NCBI GenBank assembly: GCA_003427395.1
Contig: BFEA01000237.1
Location: 1,263,082 to 1,285,178, forward strand
DNA: 22,097 nt
From: Chara braunii
Lineage: Eukaryota; Streptophyta; Charophyceae; Charales; Characeae
Direction of reading: 5' to 3'
This document shows, one piece after another, positions 1 through 10,531 of this stretch. The first letter of the stretch is position 1, and each line of letters starts with the position of its first letter. Under the pieces are notes generated by a model. That model ran no database searches, was not told where the DNA came from, and was given only the letters and a program-made list of their open reading frames with translations. Made by a program: the position numbers and the translations under genes.

Positions 1-48
<48 letters not shown>
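1..48. repeat. TG dinucleotide microsatellite
   Basis: The window opens inside a run of alternating T and G, interrupted once near position 44. The repeat is cut by the window edge, so its true length is unknown. The ORF-like reading of alternating Cys and Val through it is an artefact of the dinucleotide. Confidence 0.95.
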
Positions 49-50
<2 letters not shown>

Positions 51-472
51 CGTGCGCGCTACCCTTAGGTGTGGACCTCTCTCTGAATGTCTTCCTCTCC
101 CATTGGTGTCTCTCACTCTCTCAAGCTAAGCTGTGGCACCCAGCGCCGCTGACTACTCTGCAGGACTACCTCTCAACCTCACTGATGCTAGGTAGAACAA
201 GACTGTGATGACGCTTCTGCAGCAAGCTCGAATGGAAATTGTGTTGATGCCTTGCTGCTGCTGGACCTTTGCACTGTGCTGCAGTTCCTAATCTTCCACT
301 TTTGCAGTACTGTTACCTGCCTTTGCTGGCCGCGCTTGGCCTTAGACGCATTCACTGACTTTCAGGGGTATGATCTGCCAACTGGGTTGGACTGATCGAC
401 ATAACTACCAGCCCCTACTGGACTCGACCTAACTGCCCCCCACCCATTTCACGGGTACTAATGTACATGGGC
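49..472. other. Unassigned flank left of element A
   Basis: About 420 bases without a convincing gene, RNA or repeat. The short open frames here have no recognisable motif. This is the left-hand genomic flank of element A, and the original locus resumes at 9404. Confidence 0.6.
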
Positions 473-476
473 ACTG
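473..476. repeat. Target-site duplication of element A, left copy
   Basis: The four bases ACTG lie directly outside the left LTR and recur directly outside the right LTR at 9400-9403. Ty3/gypsy integrases usually leave 4-6 bp duplications, commonly 5. Only four bases match here, so a fifth may have mutated. Confidence 0.7.
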
Positions 477-1409
477 TGCAAGGAAAATGAGCGATAGGGA
501 ACTTCAGAAACCAAGCAGCATCATACACATGAGACCAGATAGTCGTGACCTCGAACCGAAAGCAGAATTGCATCACGAGTCCCACCAAATAAGAGCACAG
601 CAAAAGCTCATAAGTGACAATGTTCGAATAGTCTCATCATCATCAACAAAGAACCAATGTCGACGTCCTATCTGGCGCTCTGCGCCCAGACTACAAATGG
701 CAGATCCTATCTAGCCTATCTACAATTCCGCTGGTGATGTCAACAGCTCCCCGAACTACGAGCAGATCTCGGCCAATGCCGTTCGCCTCAAGCACCAGGT
801 ATGTCTCTCGTATCACTCACAACCTCGATCCCCCACTCACAGATGCCACGTGCATCCAAGGACCACCATGCGGCCCATCCAGTTACAGCAGCGCAGCTCG
901 GTCATGGCTGCCTGCTCATCCAGCTCGCCCGTGAGCGCGTGAACGCTGGCCAGCGTTAGCAAAGCAGCGCTTGCGCAGCATGCAGCCAGTGCCCCAATGC
1001 CGAATGGGGGGGCAGGCCCTTTCCTATATGGAAGTGGCCTGCCTGCTGCGTGCGGCCTGGCTGTGCTGGGCCCCTGCCCAGGAGCTTCCGGTAGGCCCCG
1101 AGTGGCAGAGCCCCAGACCAAGGGAATCAAGCACAGGGTCTGAAGTGGTTGCCCGTGTTCAACTGCCCGCAGCCTGTGTTTGCTTTATGTCGCGTGCCTG
1201 GCCCAGGGCCTACTTCAGATACATTGGAAAAAGGTAGCCTCGGCCTGGGCGCTGTCAACCAACTGACACAGCGCAACTGCCTGAATTTCCCCAGTTGCCT
1301 GAAGATACGAAATAGGCCTCTCGTCACTTGTTAGGGCCGCCTTCACTTAGGGCGGCCAACCTTGCTGATTTAGGGCCCAGTGGGGCTTATAGAGGCCTTG
1401 CACCTCGCA
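477..1409 (-). repeat. 3' LTR of element A
   Basis: A 933-bp direct repeat of 8467-9399. On the plus strand it starts TGCAAGGAAAATGAG and ends CA, the usual TG...CA boundaries. It differs from its partner mostly by substitutions, including many transitions, and by two single-base indels that cancel in length. The polypurine tract abuts its inner edge. Confidence 0.93.
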
Positions 1410-1419
1410 TTCCCTCCTC
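1410..1419 (-). other. Polypurine tract of element A
   Basis: Read on the minus strand, this is an all-purine run (GGAGGAGGGA) directly upstream of the 3' LTR. That is the expected place for the RNase H-resistant primer of plus-strand DNA synthesis. Purity and position both fit. Confidence 0.85.
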
Positions 1420-1445
1420 CATACTTCGCTAGTTCTCTGAGAAGT

Positions 1446-2758
1446 TCATTGAATCTGGCACTTTCGTTTCTGCAGCAACTTCTCATACTGCAGCATCGGC
1501 TTCGGAGGACGTCCCCTGCCTGTCAGTCTTGGAACCAGCATTTCCCTGTGGTCCACGATGTCGTCGATGTCGACCTCTCCGTCCATGGTTGGGGCCAGCA
1601 TTAAGCGACCAGTGGGAAACTGATCAGTTTCTTCGGATGGTGCAAGCTTAGAGGCGTGAAAAACAGGGTAGGTACGAAGGTGTCCAGGGATCCGAATGAC
1701 ATGTGAGGGTCCGTCTGGTTCATTCCCAACTACATCGAGAACCTCCCATGGCCCAAAGTACTGTGGCATGAGCTTACGTGAGATCCCGTGCTCCTGTCCC
1801 TGTTCAGAAGCCTTGACCCAGACCCTGTCCCCTACCTGGAACATAGATGGGCGGCGGTGCTTGTTCTCAGATTCGATCATCGCCGTCTGTGCTTTGTGCA
1901 TGTGTTCTACCGCCAGCTGCATATGATTATATCTATAGGCAAATTCCAAAGTGCCTGGAGCAGCAGTGGGCTGGTTCTCAGGTAGCAGAAAGTCAAGAGG
2001 GAGTCTAGGTGTGAACGCTAGTAGTAGGCTGTTAGGACTTACTCCCGTGGCACTGTGAACTGCGTTGTTGTACAGGCTGGCGATGAGAGCGAGCTTCTCA
2101 TCCCAGTCCACTTGATTAGGCTTAATGTAGTGCCTCAGCAAGTGTTGAACAGCGCCGTTCATCTGTTCTGCCTGTCCATTTGCCTCCGGATGGTTTCCAG
2201 ATGTCATCTGCAGCTGCGTTCCTTGTTCGGCAGCTGCGGCTTCCACAGATCAGTGGTGAATCAGACATCCCTGTCGCTGATTATAGACTTCGGCAGGCCA
2301 AAGTCTCTAACCCAGTTTTCCTTAAATAGCCTGATAACGTACTCGGTCTTTGTTGTTTCTGGCATAGCTACTAATCTAGCATACTTACTAAATCTATCCA
2401 TAATGACGTGGATGTACCTCATGCCACTCTTGCTGGTGACTAGCGTATCCATGAAGTCCATGGACAGGCTTTCACCAGGCATTTTCGGAATGGGAAGGGG
2501 CTTGAGAAACCCAAGAGGAGCCTGTGTCCGGGGCTTGAAACGTTGACAAACTTGACAAGTCTCGACATACAGTTTGGCATCTTTCATCATCGTGGGCCAC
2601 CAGAATCGCTGCAACAGGTCGGCTGCAGTCTTCTTGAAGCCAAAATGTCCGGTGGCATCATGCCATTTGCCTAAAAATAAACTACGCAAAGACTCTCTAT
2701 TAGGAACACACAAACACTTATTCCTGGCCTTCTCAAGGAACAGCAGGCCGTTGACCAT
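1446..2758 (-). pseudogene. Integrase and truncated chromodomain-like tail of element A, broken
   Basis: Integrase inserts the retrotransposon cDNA into host DNA. The N-terminal part (frame 2261-2758) holds an HHCC zinc-binding module (HDATGHFGF, then CQVCQR) and the first two catalytic aspartates (SMDFMD and SDRDV). A TGA stop at 2261-2263 follows the second aspartate, where gypsy integrases usually have Arg, so CGA to TGA is likely. The frame then shifts near 2240, and the rest (1446-2246) carries the catalytic Glu in NGQAEQ, a long linker and the FHASKL segment typical before a chromodomain. The tail starts like a chromodomain (DIDDIVDHRE, then a GRGRP stretch) but leaves frame and stops at 1446, only 26 bases from the polypurine tract. 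A stop at 2759-2761 separates this part from RNase H. Domain identity is certain; function is not possible as written. Confidence 0.9.
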
Positions 2759-4353
2759 CTAAAACTCAGCAGAAGTCATTTTGTCCTTCGCCTCGAGTCT
2801 GTGTATGATCTCAACCATGAACGGGTCCTCGCGATAGGCTTCCTCCAAAGACTGAGCAACATTGTCCTCAAGCCCAAATTCAGTGACCAGCGCACCGAGA
2901 AAATCTGGCCTACGCGACAGCGCATCAGCAACCTTATTGTATTCCCCCTTGATGTACGGTGGTTTGAAGTCATATTGTTGTATGACTTCAATCCATCTTT
3001 TCAGAGCATCGGAGAGTACCGGTTGAGTCTTCATCCACCTTAGGTCTGGTGATCAGTTCTGACGTAGAAGAAGTGACCAAGGAGATAGCGTCTCCAATGT
3101 GTCAGCGCTTTATAGATCACATAGAGCTCCTTCTTATAGGTGGACTTAGCCAACTTTTGAGAGGGCATCTTTTTGGACATGTGCTCTACCGGCCTCAACT
3201 TTTTCCCCTCTTGCTGCGCAAGTACGGCACCAATGCCATATTGGTTGGCATCCGTAGTCTAAACGAAAGGTTTGTCAGCATCAGGAAGTTTCAAGACCTC
3301 ATGGTGTGTCAACGCATGCTTCAGATGTCTGAAAGCAGCCTCACACCTGTCTGTCCACTCCCATGGGGTGTCAAGGCGTGTCAGGTCCGTCAAAGGGGCG
3401 GCCACGATGCTATAATTCTGAACAAAGTTGCGGTAGTAGCCTATGATCCCTAAGAAGGACTTCATCTCAGTCACAGACTGAGAACACGGCCAGTCATGAA
3501 TGCTGGCCACCTTCGCGTCATCGGGCTTCAATCCCTCCGCAGAAATCTCATGACCCAGGTACAAGATCCGGGTGCGACCAAACTCACACGTCTCCCGGTT
3601 GATATGCTATAATTCTGAACAAAGTTGCGGTAGTAGCCTGTCATCCCTAAGAAGGACTTCATCTCAGTCACAGACGGAGGACGTGGCCAGTCACGAATGC
3701 TGGCCACCTTCGCGTCATCGGGCTTCAATCCCTCCGTGGAAATCTTATGACCCAGGTACAAGATCCGGGTGCGGCCATACTCACACTTCTCCCGATTGAT
3801 CTTGAACTGGTGCTGTCTGAGGAGGCTAAGGACTTTATCTAAGTGTGCTACATGCTCCTCGACAGTCCTACTAAAGATAAGTATGTCATCGAGGTGCACG
3901 ATGACAAAGTTGTCCAAGTAGTCATGAAATATCCGGTTCATTGCGTGCTGAAAGGTGCCAGGAGCATTGCAAAGGCCGTAAGGCATCACCACAAACTCAT
4001 ACAGACCGTACCTGGTTTGAAATTCAGGTTTGTGTTTATCCTCGGGCCGGATTGCAATTTGATGGTACCCAGACTTCAGATCTATCTTACTGAAGTACCG
4101 ACACCCATGCACTCGATCCAGCAAGTCATCGATGCGCAGTAGGGGCTCGACATTCTTCACTGTGATGGCATTGAGGCCCCTATAGTCAATGCACATTCTC
4201 AAGGTCCCCCCCTTCTTTGGTACGAATAGTACAAGAGATCAGTAAGGGGAAACACTAGGCTGGATACAACCCTTCTCTATGAGATCCTTGAGTTGTCGAC
4301 GAAGCTCATCGAACTCACCTGGAGACATCCGATAGATCCTACCCTTCGGAATG
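2759..4353 (-). pseudogene. Reverse transcriptase and RNase H of element A, broken
   Basis: RT copies the element RNA and RNase H removes it. The RT core (3528-4202) shows MCIDYRGLNAIT, the first catalytic Asp in FSKIDLKSGYHQI, and an active-site loop reading VHLDD where YLDD is usual. Upstream, an in-frame TGA near 4240 sits between the SVSPY and VLFVPKK motifs. Downstream, a 197-bp tandem duplication (3407-3800) repeats the LYLGH...GYYRNFVQNYS segment and throws the frame off, because 197 is not a multiple of three. RNase H follows with TTDANQYGIG, YKKELY, RTDHQT and VADALSRR, so all four acidic positions can still be seen. It is split by a stop at about 3259 and by a frameshift near 3040. 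This is a fossil RT-RH. Confidence 0.92.
3407..3800 (-). repeat. 197-bp tandem duplication inside RT of element A
   Basis: Copy 1 is 3407-3603 and copy 2 is 3604-3800, head to tail. Both begin ATGCTATAATTCTGAAC and end with CCCG(G/A)TTGAT. By hand count they differ at 14 of 197 positions (7%). Each encodes the end of the RT palm/connection region, from CEYGRTRILYLGH to YYRNFVQNYS. The extra copy adds 2 bases modulo three and so breaks the pol frame. Confidence 0.95.
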
Positions 4354-5309
4354 CTAGACCCTTGGGATAATCTCTATCGTGTGGATGACCTCCCTCTCAA
4401 CAACCCTTTTCGGCTCTTCAAATAGATCGAGGTACCTAGCGACCACTCCCTCTATCTCTGGAGGCGTTTTCACCGGCTCACCCTCTGCAGAGACGTAAAC
4501 TAGGTACATACCCTCCTCTGGATTTTGCTTATAACAATTATAAAACGCAGTCGCACACATGCACCTGTAGGACTCGATCAGACTACTAGCTTTATATTTG
4601 AGCAATCTGGCAGTTCCCCCACTGGGCAATGGGTGTTTGACTATTTTTTGATCCCAGCCAAACTGGGGTTGTGCAACCGAGAGGTAGTACATACCTAACA
4701 AGATGTCCATAGGGAGATCATCGCTGATTAGGAACGAGACTCGATGTCTCAGTTCCCCTCCCGCATACGGGAAAAAACATTGTCCTTAAGGTAGTCGGTG
4801 ACTACCATGCGCTGTTTGTTGGCACAGGTCGACTCCACAGGTCGACTCCACAGGTCGACTCAAGCGCTGCACTTGCCCCTCTCAGCGCAGCCTCTCAACG
4901 CACGCGCGACTATTGAAGTTTCGCGTCGAGCAAGTATCATAATGGGCCCCGGCCTTACGACCGTCAATGACTACCTCGCCGACGAACAACTCACCCTTAG
5001 GGGAATTGGCCATGGTCGTCCAAGAACCTAGCGGGTCCGATCTAGACCACTCCTCCTCTAGCTCCTCTAAGGAGTCAAACACATTCAGCAAACAGAGGAT
5101 CGCTGGGTCCGAATGTGTTTGCGGGACGACGATGGAGTCGGTAGCTTGGGCCATCTCTCGAGATGGTGAGGGTGTGTCCACCACCTCGACCCTAGCAGGA
5201 ACAACTAATGGCCGGACGTGTTTCCCGGAGCAGTGCCAGAACTGTGGCCACATTGCTACCTATGGGAGCGGAGGATCCCAACGCCTGCCCCATCATAGGC
5301 GGGATCTTC
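4354..5309 (-). pseudogene. Retropepsin-type protease and PR-RT linker of element A, broken
   Basis: The aspartic protease matures the Gag-Pol polyprotein. Frame 4882-5253 has the segment ELFVGEVVIDGRKAGAHYDT followed by CSTRNF: the catalytic Asp (codon 4936-4938) is kept, but the invariant Gly of the D-T/S-G triad is Cys (4930-4932). The frame ends at a TGA at 4882-4884, close to a 13-bp tandem repeat. The second protease landmark, DILLGMYYL, is in frame 4354-4710, which then runs through VARYLDLFEEPKR into the start of RT. At least two further frame changes occur, near 5210-5250 and 4783-4790. It is assigned from the active-site surroundings, the ILLG motif and its place between the zinc knuckle and RT. 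Confidence 0.85.
4828..4862. repeat. 13-bp tandem repeat in element A protease
   Basis: AGGTCGACTCCAC is repeated two and a half times here, within the protease-RT linker. Thirteen is not a multiple of three, so this expansion also shifts the frame. It looks like replication slippage. Confidence 0.85.
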
Positions 5310-7145
5310 TCAGTCACCTTCTTGCTGCGGCACTTGAACTTTATGGCCATATTGACCACAACGAATACAGGCCTGCCTGGTACACCGGTCTCTCCACACG
5401 TCCTCTGTGAGACCCGCTTTCTCCCATCGAGGAGCGTTGGGGTCAACTTGACTCCTAGACCGGGAACCTCCACGGTGTCTACCGGTCGCCTTACCTTTTT
5501 GGACAAAGGCAGCGACTGTTCCACCCCCTGAAACTTCTACGCTGCCCGCCTCTGAACCCGCTCCCGCCTGGAAGTCGTCTTCTAACTCGATGGTAGAACC
5601 ATCGTTGTCGATGAACATTATGCGGCTCTTCGCCTTCGAGTTGGGAGGTAGTGCCTTCTTCCTTCCGTCCGTCGTGGGTGTATGTCCATGCCCTATCTTT
5701 GCCTCTAGGTCTAGGGCCTTCTTGTTGAATGAGGGAAAGCTGTGCATATTGATGTTGGCCTCACCTGCCAACTGATTCCTAAGAGGCAAAGGAAAACATC
5801 TCAGGTATGCAGTGAGTAAGACTTGGGGGTCATAGCGTACTCCAGGAACACAGATCAGACACTCTACTGCGTCTGTGGCTTCCCTTACTGACTTGAACTG
5901 CCTGTTGTTCAAAGTCAGGATCGCGGCAGTGGCCTTTTGAGCCTCCTGAGGATCATGCCACCTTTCTTCCACCAGCTTAAGGAAGTCCTCCAGTTTCTGG
6001 TTGACTGCCCAAGCGCGGAAGTCATGACCGTATCCCTGTAGCTGCACTAAACCACTCGACCATCTGGCTGCACTCCCCTCTAAATAGGAGGCGGCCACAA
6101 GCACTTCCTCGTGCGGCAAGGTCAATTTACATTTGACATAGACTGGCATTGACCTCAAGCATGTGTCGAGGTCTTCGCCCCTCTTGTCCCCTGTAAAGGG
6201 TTTGGGGGAGGCGATGGCCGTCTTCGGAACCCAGTGGCTTTGTCCCGGTACCTGTCCCACTCCAGGCTGTGGACCTTGGGGACCAGGCTGCTGCACTAGC
6301 TGTTGCTGGGGCTGTGCAGGCTGCGAGACAGCAGGCTGCCCGGTTGCAGCAACCTGCAACGGAGGTTGGGAATACATTGATTGTACAGGAACCTGATCAC
6401 TAGGACCTGGAACCTGAACACTAAGACCTGCTGAAAAGCCTCCTGTCAATGGCATACCTAGGGAAGCGGCTTGGACCGATACTGGAGAGACGTATGGGGA
6501 TACTCCAGTCACCGGTGGGACAAAAGGAGGAAGATGCACAATGGGCCAGGCACCGGGCCCTGATGGTGATGGTGTTGCCTGAGCTCGCCGGACCATCACG
6601 GCCAAGCTCTGCTGGATGTCCTGTAAAAGAGCTGTTTGGTGGTCCTGCATTTCCAGTACATCTAGCAAGACTGACCGCAGAGTCCTCACATCATCATCCA
6701 TGTGTTACAGGTCCATCCCCTAACTCACTAACGTCCGCTTGTCTCTGCTGTATCCTGGCTCTTCTTCTAAGCATTCTCTCCTTCTCTGCCTTGACCTCTC
6801 CTAACGCCTGTTGTAGCTGTGCCTCACGGGCAGCTGCTCGCTGTACGGCGACCTCCTCGGGGGTCAACACTAATGGCTGGCTTGCCATAACGCCAGTGGA
6901 CTGACTCAGGGTCTGTGCGACTATTGACCCTACCGTCCCTGAACTACTAGCCTGAGAGCCCTGCTGCGAACAGTTGCCATGGCTGCTGAAGTAGCGGCCT
7001 CACTTGCGAATGCCCTGCTTGCCTCTGCGGCCCTAGCCCTTCATTGCTGCTGCTGCCTCCCTCTCTACTGGCGGAACAGGAATCTGTCGCCCTTTGGTCC
7101 TAATGCCAAGTGGGCTATCGGGCGCCTCGCTGATCGCAGGATCAT
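5310..7145 (-). pseudogene. Gag of element A, broken
   Basis: Gag forms the particle and binds the RNA. The main frame (463 codons, 5310-6701) has an N-terminal helical stretch, a Pro/Gln-rich spacer (about residues 40-160) and a capsid-like region (about 165-340, including ASYLEGSAARW and EERWHDPQEAQ). A basic Gly/Ser/Arg stretch follows, then a CCHC zinc knuckle whose C445, C448 and H453 are present. The final Cys is out of frame: two bases appear to be missing just before it. Upstream, a 64-codon coiled-coil-like frame (6694-6888, MASQPLVLTPEE) overlaps the main ATG by 8 bases. Another coding-like frame (residues DSPLGIRTKGRQIP, around 7060-7140) lies still farther up and ends in a stop. 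These probably belonged to one N-terminus now split by indels. Family-level identity rests on the knuckle, the gag-like core and position. Confidence 0.82.
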
Positions 7146-8451
7146 GTCGTCCTCTCTAGTTTCCTCCCTGTCTCTCATAAGCTACAGAACTGCACACCGT
7201 CTGCAGTAGGTCACTCACTCGATGCCTATCGCAGCGTCATGCACAGACCGGTTTAAAAATAAATTAATTAATTAACCGGTGGCTATTTCAGAGTCTACAC
7301 ATTCGGGTTCAACAGGTAAGTTCAGATTCCTACAAACGAAACTATTTCTACTTTGACTAGTTTACAAACAAAAGGCACAATGAACAGAGAACAATTCTTA
7401 CTATGCTGTCTGTCAGATGTTAATGGCTGTACATCTAACTAGTCAAAATAAATAAAAAAAAGAATCATTTGATTGGCTGTTTGCAGAGCGGAATCTTTCC
7501 CAAACTTATCGCCTGGAATCTACCCCTCCCTCAGTTCTTCCTGAATGTCTCTTGTCGCCAGCGTCCCTGAGCAATCCGGAACAGAGTGCGTGTCTAAAGG
7601 TGTGCACACGGCCCACCCCTGTGCCCCGAGTCCTGTTGAGCTGGCCAGCCCTGCACAATATTTATCCTCACTTGCAGTGAGCCTTACACCGATCGATTGG
7701 CTGATCAGGAGGCGTTTTTTATGGACGGCCCCCAAAGTCCTCAGGAATTATTTAACGTCGCAGACAGGACGACGATCACAGCCAATGGAAGGTCCCCGCC
7801 GGTACTTCTTTATAGACGTCCGGTACTCGTCTTTCCTGTAGGGCTGGCCTGCCCCTCAGAACTCATCTATAGCGCAGCCAGCAGACAAAGGACAAAGCAG
7901 CAAAGCATGCGTACTCTACTCCCGGTGGTTTGGCATGGTGACCGTGACCAAGTGCTTCGTCCAGGGCCCTTCAGATAGCTCCGCCCTCTCCTTCCAGATG
8001 CTCCATGTGAACAATGCCGACTCTCAAGGTTGAGCGCACTCGACTCCTCACATGAGAGGACTCTCAAAACACAACACACATCCTCACTGTAAGAAGTGTC
8101 GAAGAGGGTAGATAAGGTTAGGTGCAACGTACCTCAAAATAGCTCCCCCAACCACAGATATTCTCACCAAATGACCTGATGCCGATTGTGATGACCAATC
8201 GCTGCTTCAGCACAACCAGCATTACACCGCCGTTCCACCTCAGCATCAATCGCACATCAGATAGTTCTCATCACACTGCGAACACCCAATATTCACCATG
8301 CAGCCTTCCTGGCAATACCCCTCACCTCCTGGGTCGCCCTACTTGCCTTTGCCCTCCTCACTACACACCTCCCACGGCCGCTCGCTCAGCAGACCGTGTG
8401 CATGTACCGCTTAGGCAGAAGACAAGCGCCAGATGAACGCACTGTACCACA
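7146..8451 (-). other. 5' leader of element A
   Basis: About 1.3 kb between the primer-binding site and gag, with no coding frame I can assign; short frames at 7520-7735 and 7867-8127 lack motifs. The stretch around 7240-7460 is A/T-rich. An inverted repeat ACCGGTT/AACCGGT (7247-7253 and 7274-7280) encloses an AT-only loop. The leader would carry packaging and dimerisation signals, but I cannot locate them by eye. Confidence 0.6.
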
Positions 8452-8463
8452 GCTCTGATCCCA
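8452..8463 (-). other. Primer-binding site of element A (tRNA-iMet type)
   Basis: Read on the minus strand this is TGGGATCAGAGC, three bases inside the 5' LTR. It differs at one position from TGGTATCAGAGC, the common plant retroelement site complementary to the 3' end of initiator tRNA-Met. The position independently fixes the 5' LTR as the right-hand copy. Confidence 0.88.
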
Positions 8464-8466
8464 AAT

Positions 8467-9399
8467 TGCAAGGAAAATGAGTGCTACCGAACTTCAGAAA
8501 CCAAGCAGCATCACACACATGAGACCAGATAGTCGTGACCTTGAACCAAAAGCAGAATTGCATCACAGTCCCACCAAATAAGAGCACAGCAAAAGCTCAT
8601 AAGTGACAATGATCGGATAGTCTCATCATCGTCAACAAAGAACGAATGTCGACATCCTATCTGGCACTCTGCGCCCAGACTACAAATGGCAGATCCTATC
8701 TAGCCTATCTACAATGCCGCTGGTGATGTCAACAGCTCCCCGAAGTACGAGCAGATCTCGGCCAATGGCGTTCGCTTCAAGCACCAGGTATGTCTCTCGT
8801 ATCACTCACAACCTCGATCTCCCACTCACAGATGCCACGTGCACCCAAGGATCACCATGCGCCCCATCCAGCTTACAGCAGCACAGCTCGGCTATGGCTG
8901 CCTGCTCATCCAGCTCGCCCGTGAGCGCGTGAGCGCTGGCCAGCGTTAACGAAGCAGCGCTTGCGCAGCATGCAGCCAGTGCCCCAATGCCGAATGGGGG
9001 GGCAGGCCCTTTCCTATATGGAAGTGGCCTGCCTGCTGCGTGCAGCCTGGCTGTGCTGGGCCTCTGACCGGAAGCTTCCGGTAGGCCCCGAGTGGCCGAG
9101 CCCCAGACCAAGGGAATCAGGCACAGGGCCTGAAGTGGTTGCCAGCGTTCAACTGCCCGCAGCCTGTGTTTGCTTTATGTCGCGTGCCTGGCCCAGGGCC
9201 GACTTCAGATACATTGGAAAAAGGTAGCCTGGGCCTGAGCGCTCTCAACCAACTGACGCAGCGCAACTGCCTGAATTTCCCCAGTTGCCTGAAGATCCGA
9301 AATAGGCCTCTCGTCACTTGTTAGGGCCGCCTTCACTTAGGGCGGCCAACCTTGCGGATTTAGGGCCCAGTGGGGCTTATAGAGGCCTTGCACCTTGCA
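8467..9399 (-). repeat. 5' LTR of element A
   Basis: A 933-bp partner of 477-1409, with the same TG...CA ends. It would hold the promoter (U3), transcript start and polyadenylation signals. A minus-strand TATA-like CTATAAG lies at 9376-9382, unusually close to the LTR edge, so I do not call it as the promoter. Confidence 0.93.
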
Positions 9400-9403
9400 A
9401 CTG
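9400..9403. repeat. Target-site duplication of element A, right copy
   Basis: ACTG, matching 473-476. Confidence 0.7.
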
Positions 9404-10400
9404 GACTTCGGAGGGGTGCTGGGACTTGAACACTGACACACAGGACATCCTTTCACTCCCACCGGCCTGAATTCGATTTCCTCGGAGAAAGCTATTGACT
9501 TCTATCATCTATCTGCAATATGCACCCCTCAGTGAGCCTTCTCATAATGAGAGAGTTCTGGGGGCTGCCTCCTTGTGCTCACCCTTTGTAAACCACAGAT
9601 CATCCTCCTGTTCTTGAAATTGAAAGCAGACTTTGTACTGCGGCTGTGCTCTTCCCTTTGTCCCTGTTCTGTAGACATCATGATCAAGTATAGGATCTAT
9701 GTCATACCTTCCGTTTATATCGGGTGTATCATTGATCTACATGAGGCGAATAAGCTTCATGGACGGAAGGACGTGTCATTGATCTACATGAGGGGAATGA
9801 GTTATCTGATACACAAGGTAGTAACTTGGAGGCATGCAATACAGGGTACATCATCTATCACATATGAGGGCGTCAGCATCAACAACAAAACTCTATAGCT
9901 AAGTGGGCAGCAGGCGTAAGGCTGTGCACAAAGTTCAATGGTTTTGCTGTAGGGCCATTGGATTCTTACATCTTCGGATGAGATTACTTGCAATGGTGCC
10001 TTTCATGTGTTTTCTGTGCACCCTGCATTTGCAACATGTACTGTCTTTTGGCTTTCCCTACCGTCTTCACCCGAATGGAACGCCCGGTCATTGTAGCCGT
10101 ATTTGGTGGAATTTTCAGTCTACATACAGCGATAATGACCAGGCATTCTATTCAGGTGAAGACGGTTCTTGTGATCTCTTGGCAATCGTGAGGGGTAGCA
10201 TCATTGATTTCTCACTATCGTATGGCCTCTCCTTGACTGACGGCAGTTTTGCAGGCTCGAAAGTGTCAGAAGTGTCTGACAAGACTGACGGGATGGACAT
10301 TTTCTTTTTTTTAGTGTGTGGTGTTCGTATTTTGAAGGGCACTTGCGAGCTCGAAGTCCTGAACCCTTGCAAAAACTGTCCACTTTCGCAGGGTCAACGC
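9404..10400. other. Unassigned spacer between elements A and B, left part
   Basis: No gene, RNA or transposon motif is recognised. The only internal structure is a 22-bp direct repeat, CATTGATCTACATGAGG plus five bases, at 9730-9751 and 9777-9798 with one mismatch. A 235-codon open frame from 9903 crosses the N gap and has no recognisable domain, so I do not call it a gene. Confidence 0.5.
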
Positions 10401-10531
10401 NNNNNNNNNNNNNNNNNNNNNNNNNNNNNNNNNNNNNNNNNNNNNNNNNNNNNNNNNNNNNNNNNNNNNNNNNNNNNNNNNNNNNNNNNNNNNNNNNNNN
10501 NNNNNNNNNNNNNNNNNNNNNNNNNNNNNNN
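10401..10531. other. Assembly gap (131 N)
   Basis: A run of N. Open frames that cross it are meaningless. Its size may be estimated rather than measured. Confidence 1.

Larger units (their letters stand above)
477..9399 (-). mobile_element. Element A: full-length Ty3/gypsy LTR retrotransposon, decayed
   Basis: An 8.9-kb element read on the minus strand. In transcription order: 5' LTR (8467-9399), tRNA-iMet-like PBS (8452-8463), leader, gag, protease, RT, RNase H, integrase, a truncated chromodomain-like tail, polypurine tract (1410-1419) and 3' LTR (477-1409). The order PR-RT-RH-IN is diagnostic of Ty3/gypsy as opposed to copia. A 4-bp duplication flanks it, so it inserted as one unit. By hand count the LTRs differ at about 47 of 933 positions, roughly 5%, so it is not recent. 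Every coding domain carries at least one stop, frameshift or key-residue change, so this copy cannot be autonomous. LTR-internal open frames at 837-1130 and 8806-9111 are chance frames in the repeat. Confidence 0.93.

Noticed and set aside
837-1130. 97-codon minus-strand frame, with a 101-codon equivalent at 8806-9111
   Set aside because: Both lie within LTRs of element A; they are the same chance frame repeated, with no domain.
9376-9382. Minus-strand CTATAAG as the promoter of element A
   Set aside because: Only about 18 bases from the LTR edge, leaving almost no U3.
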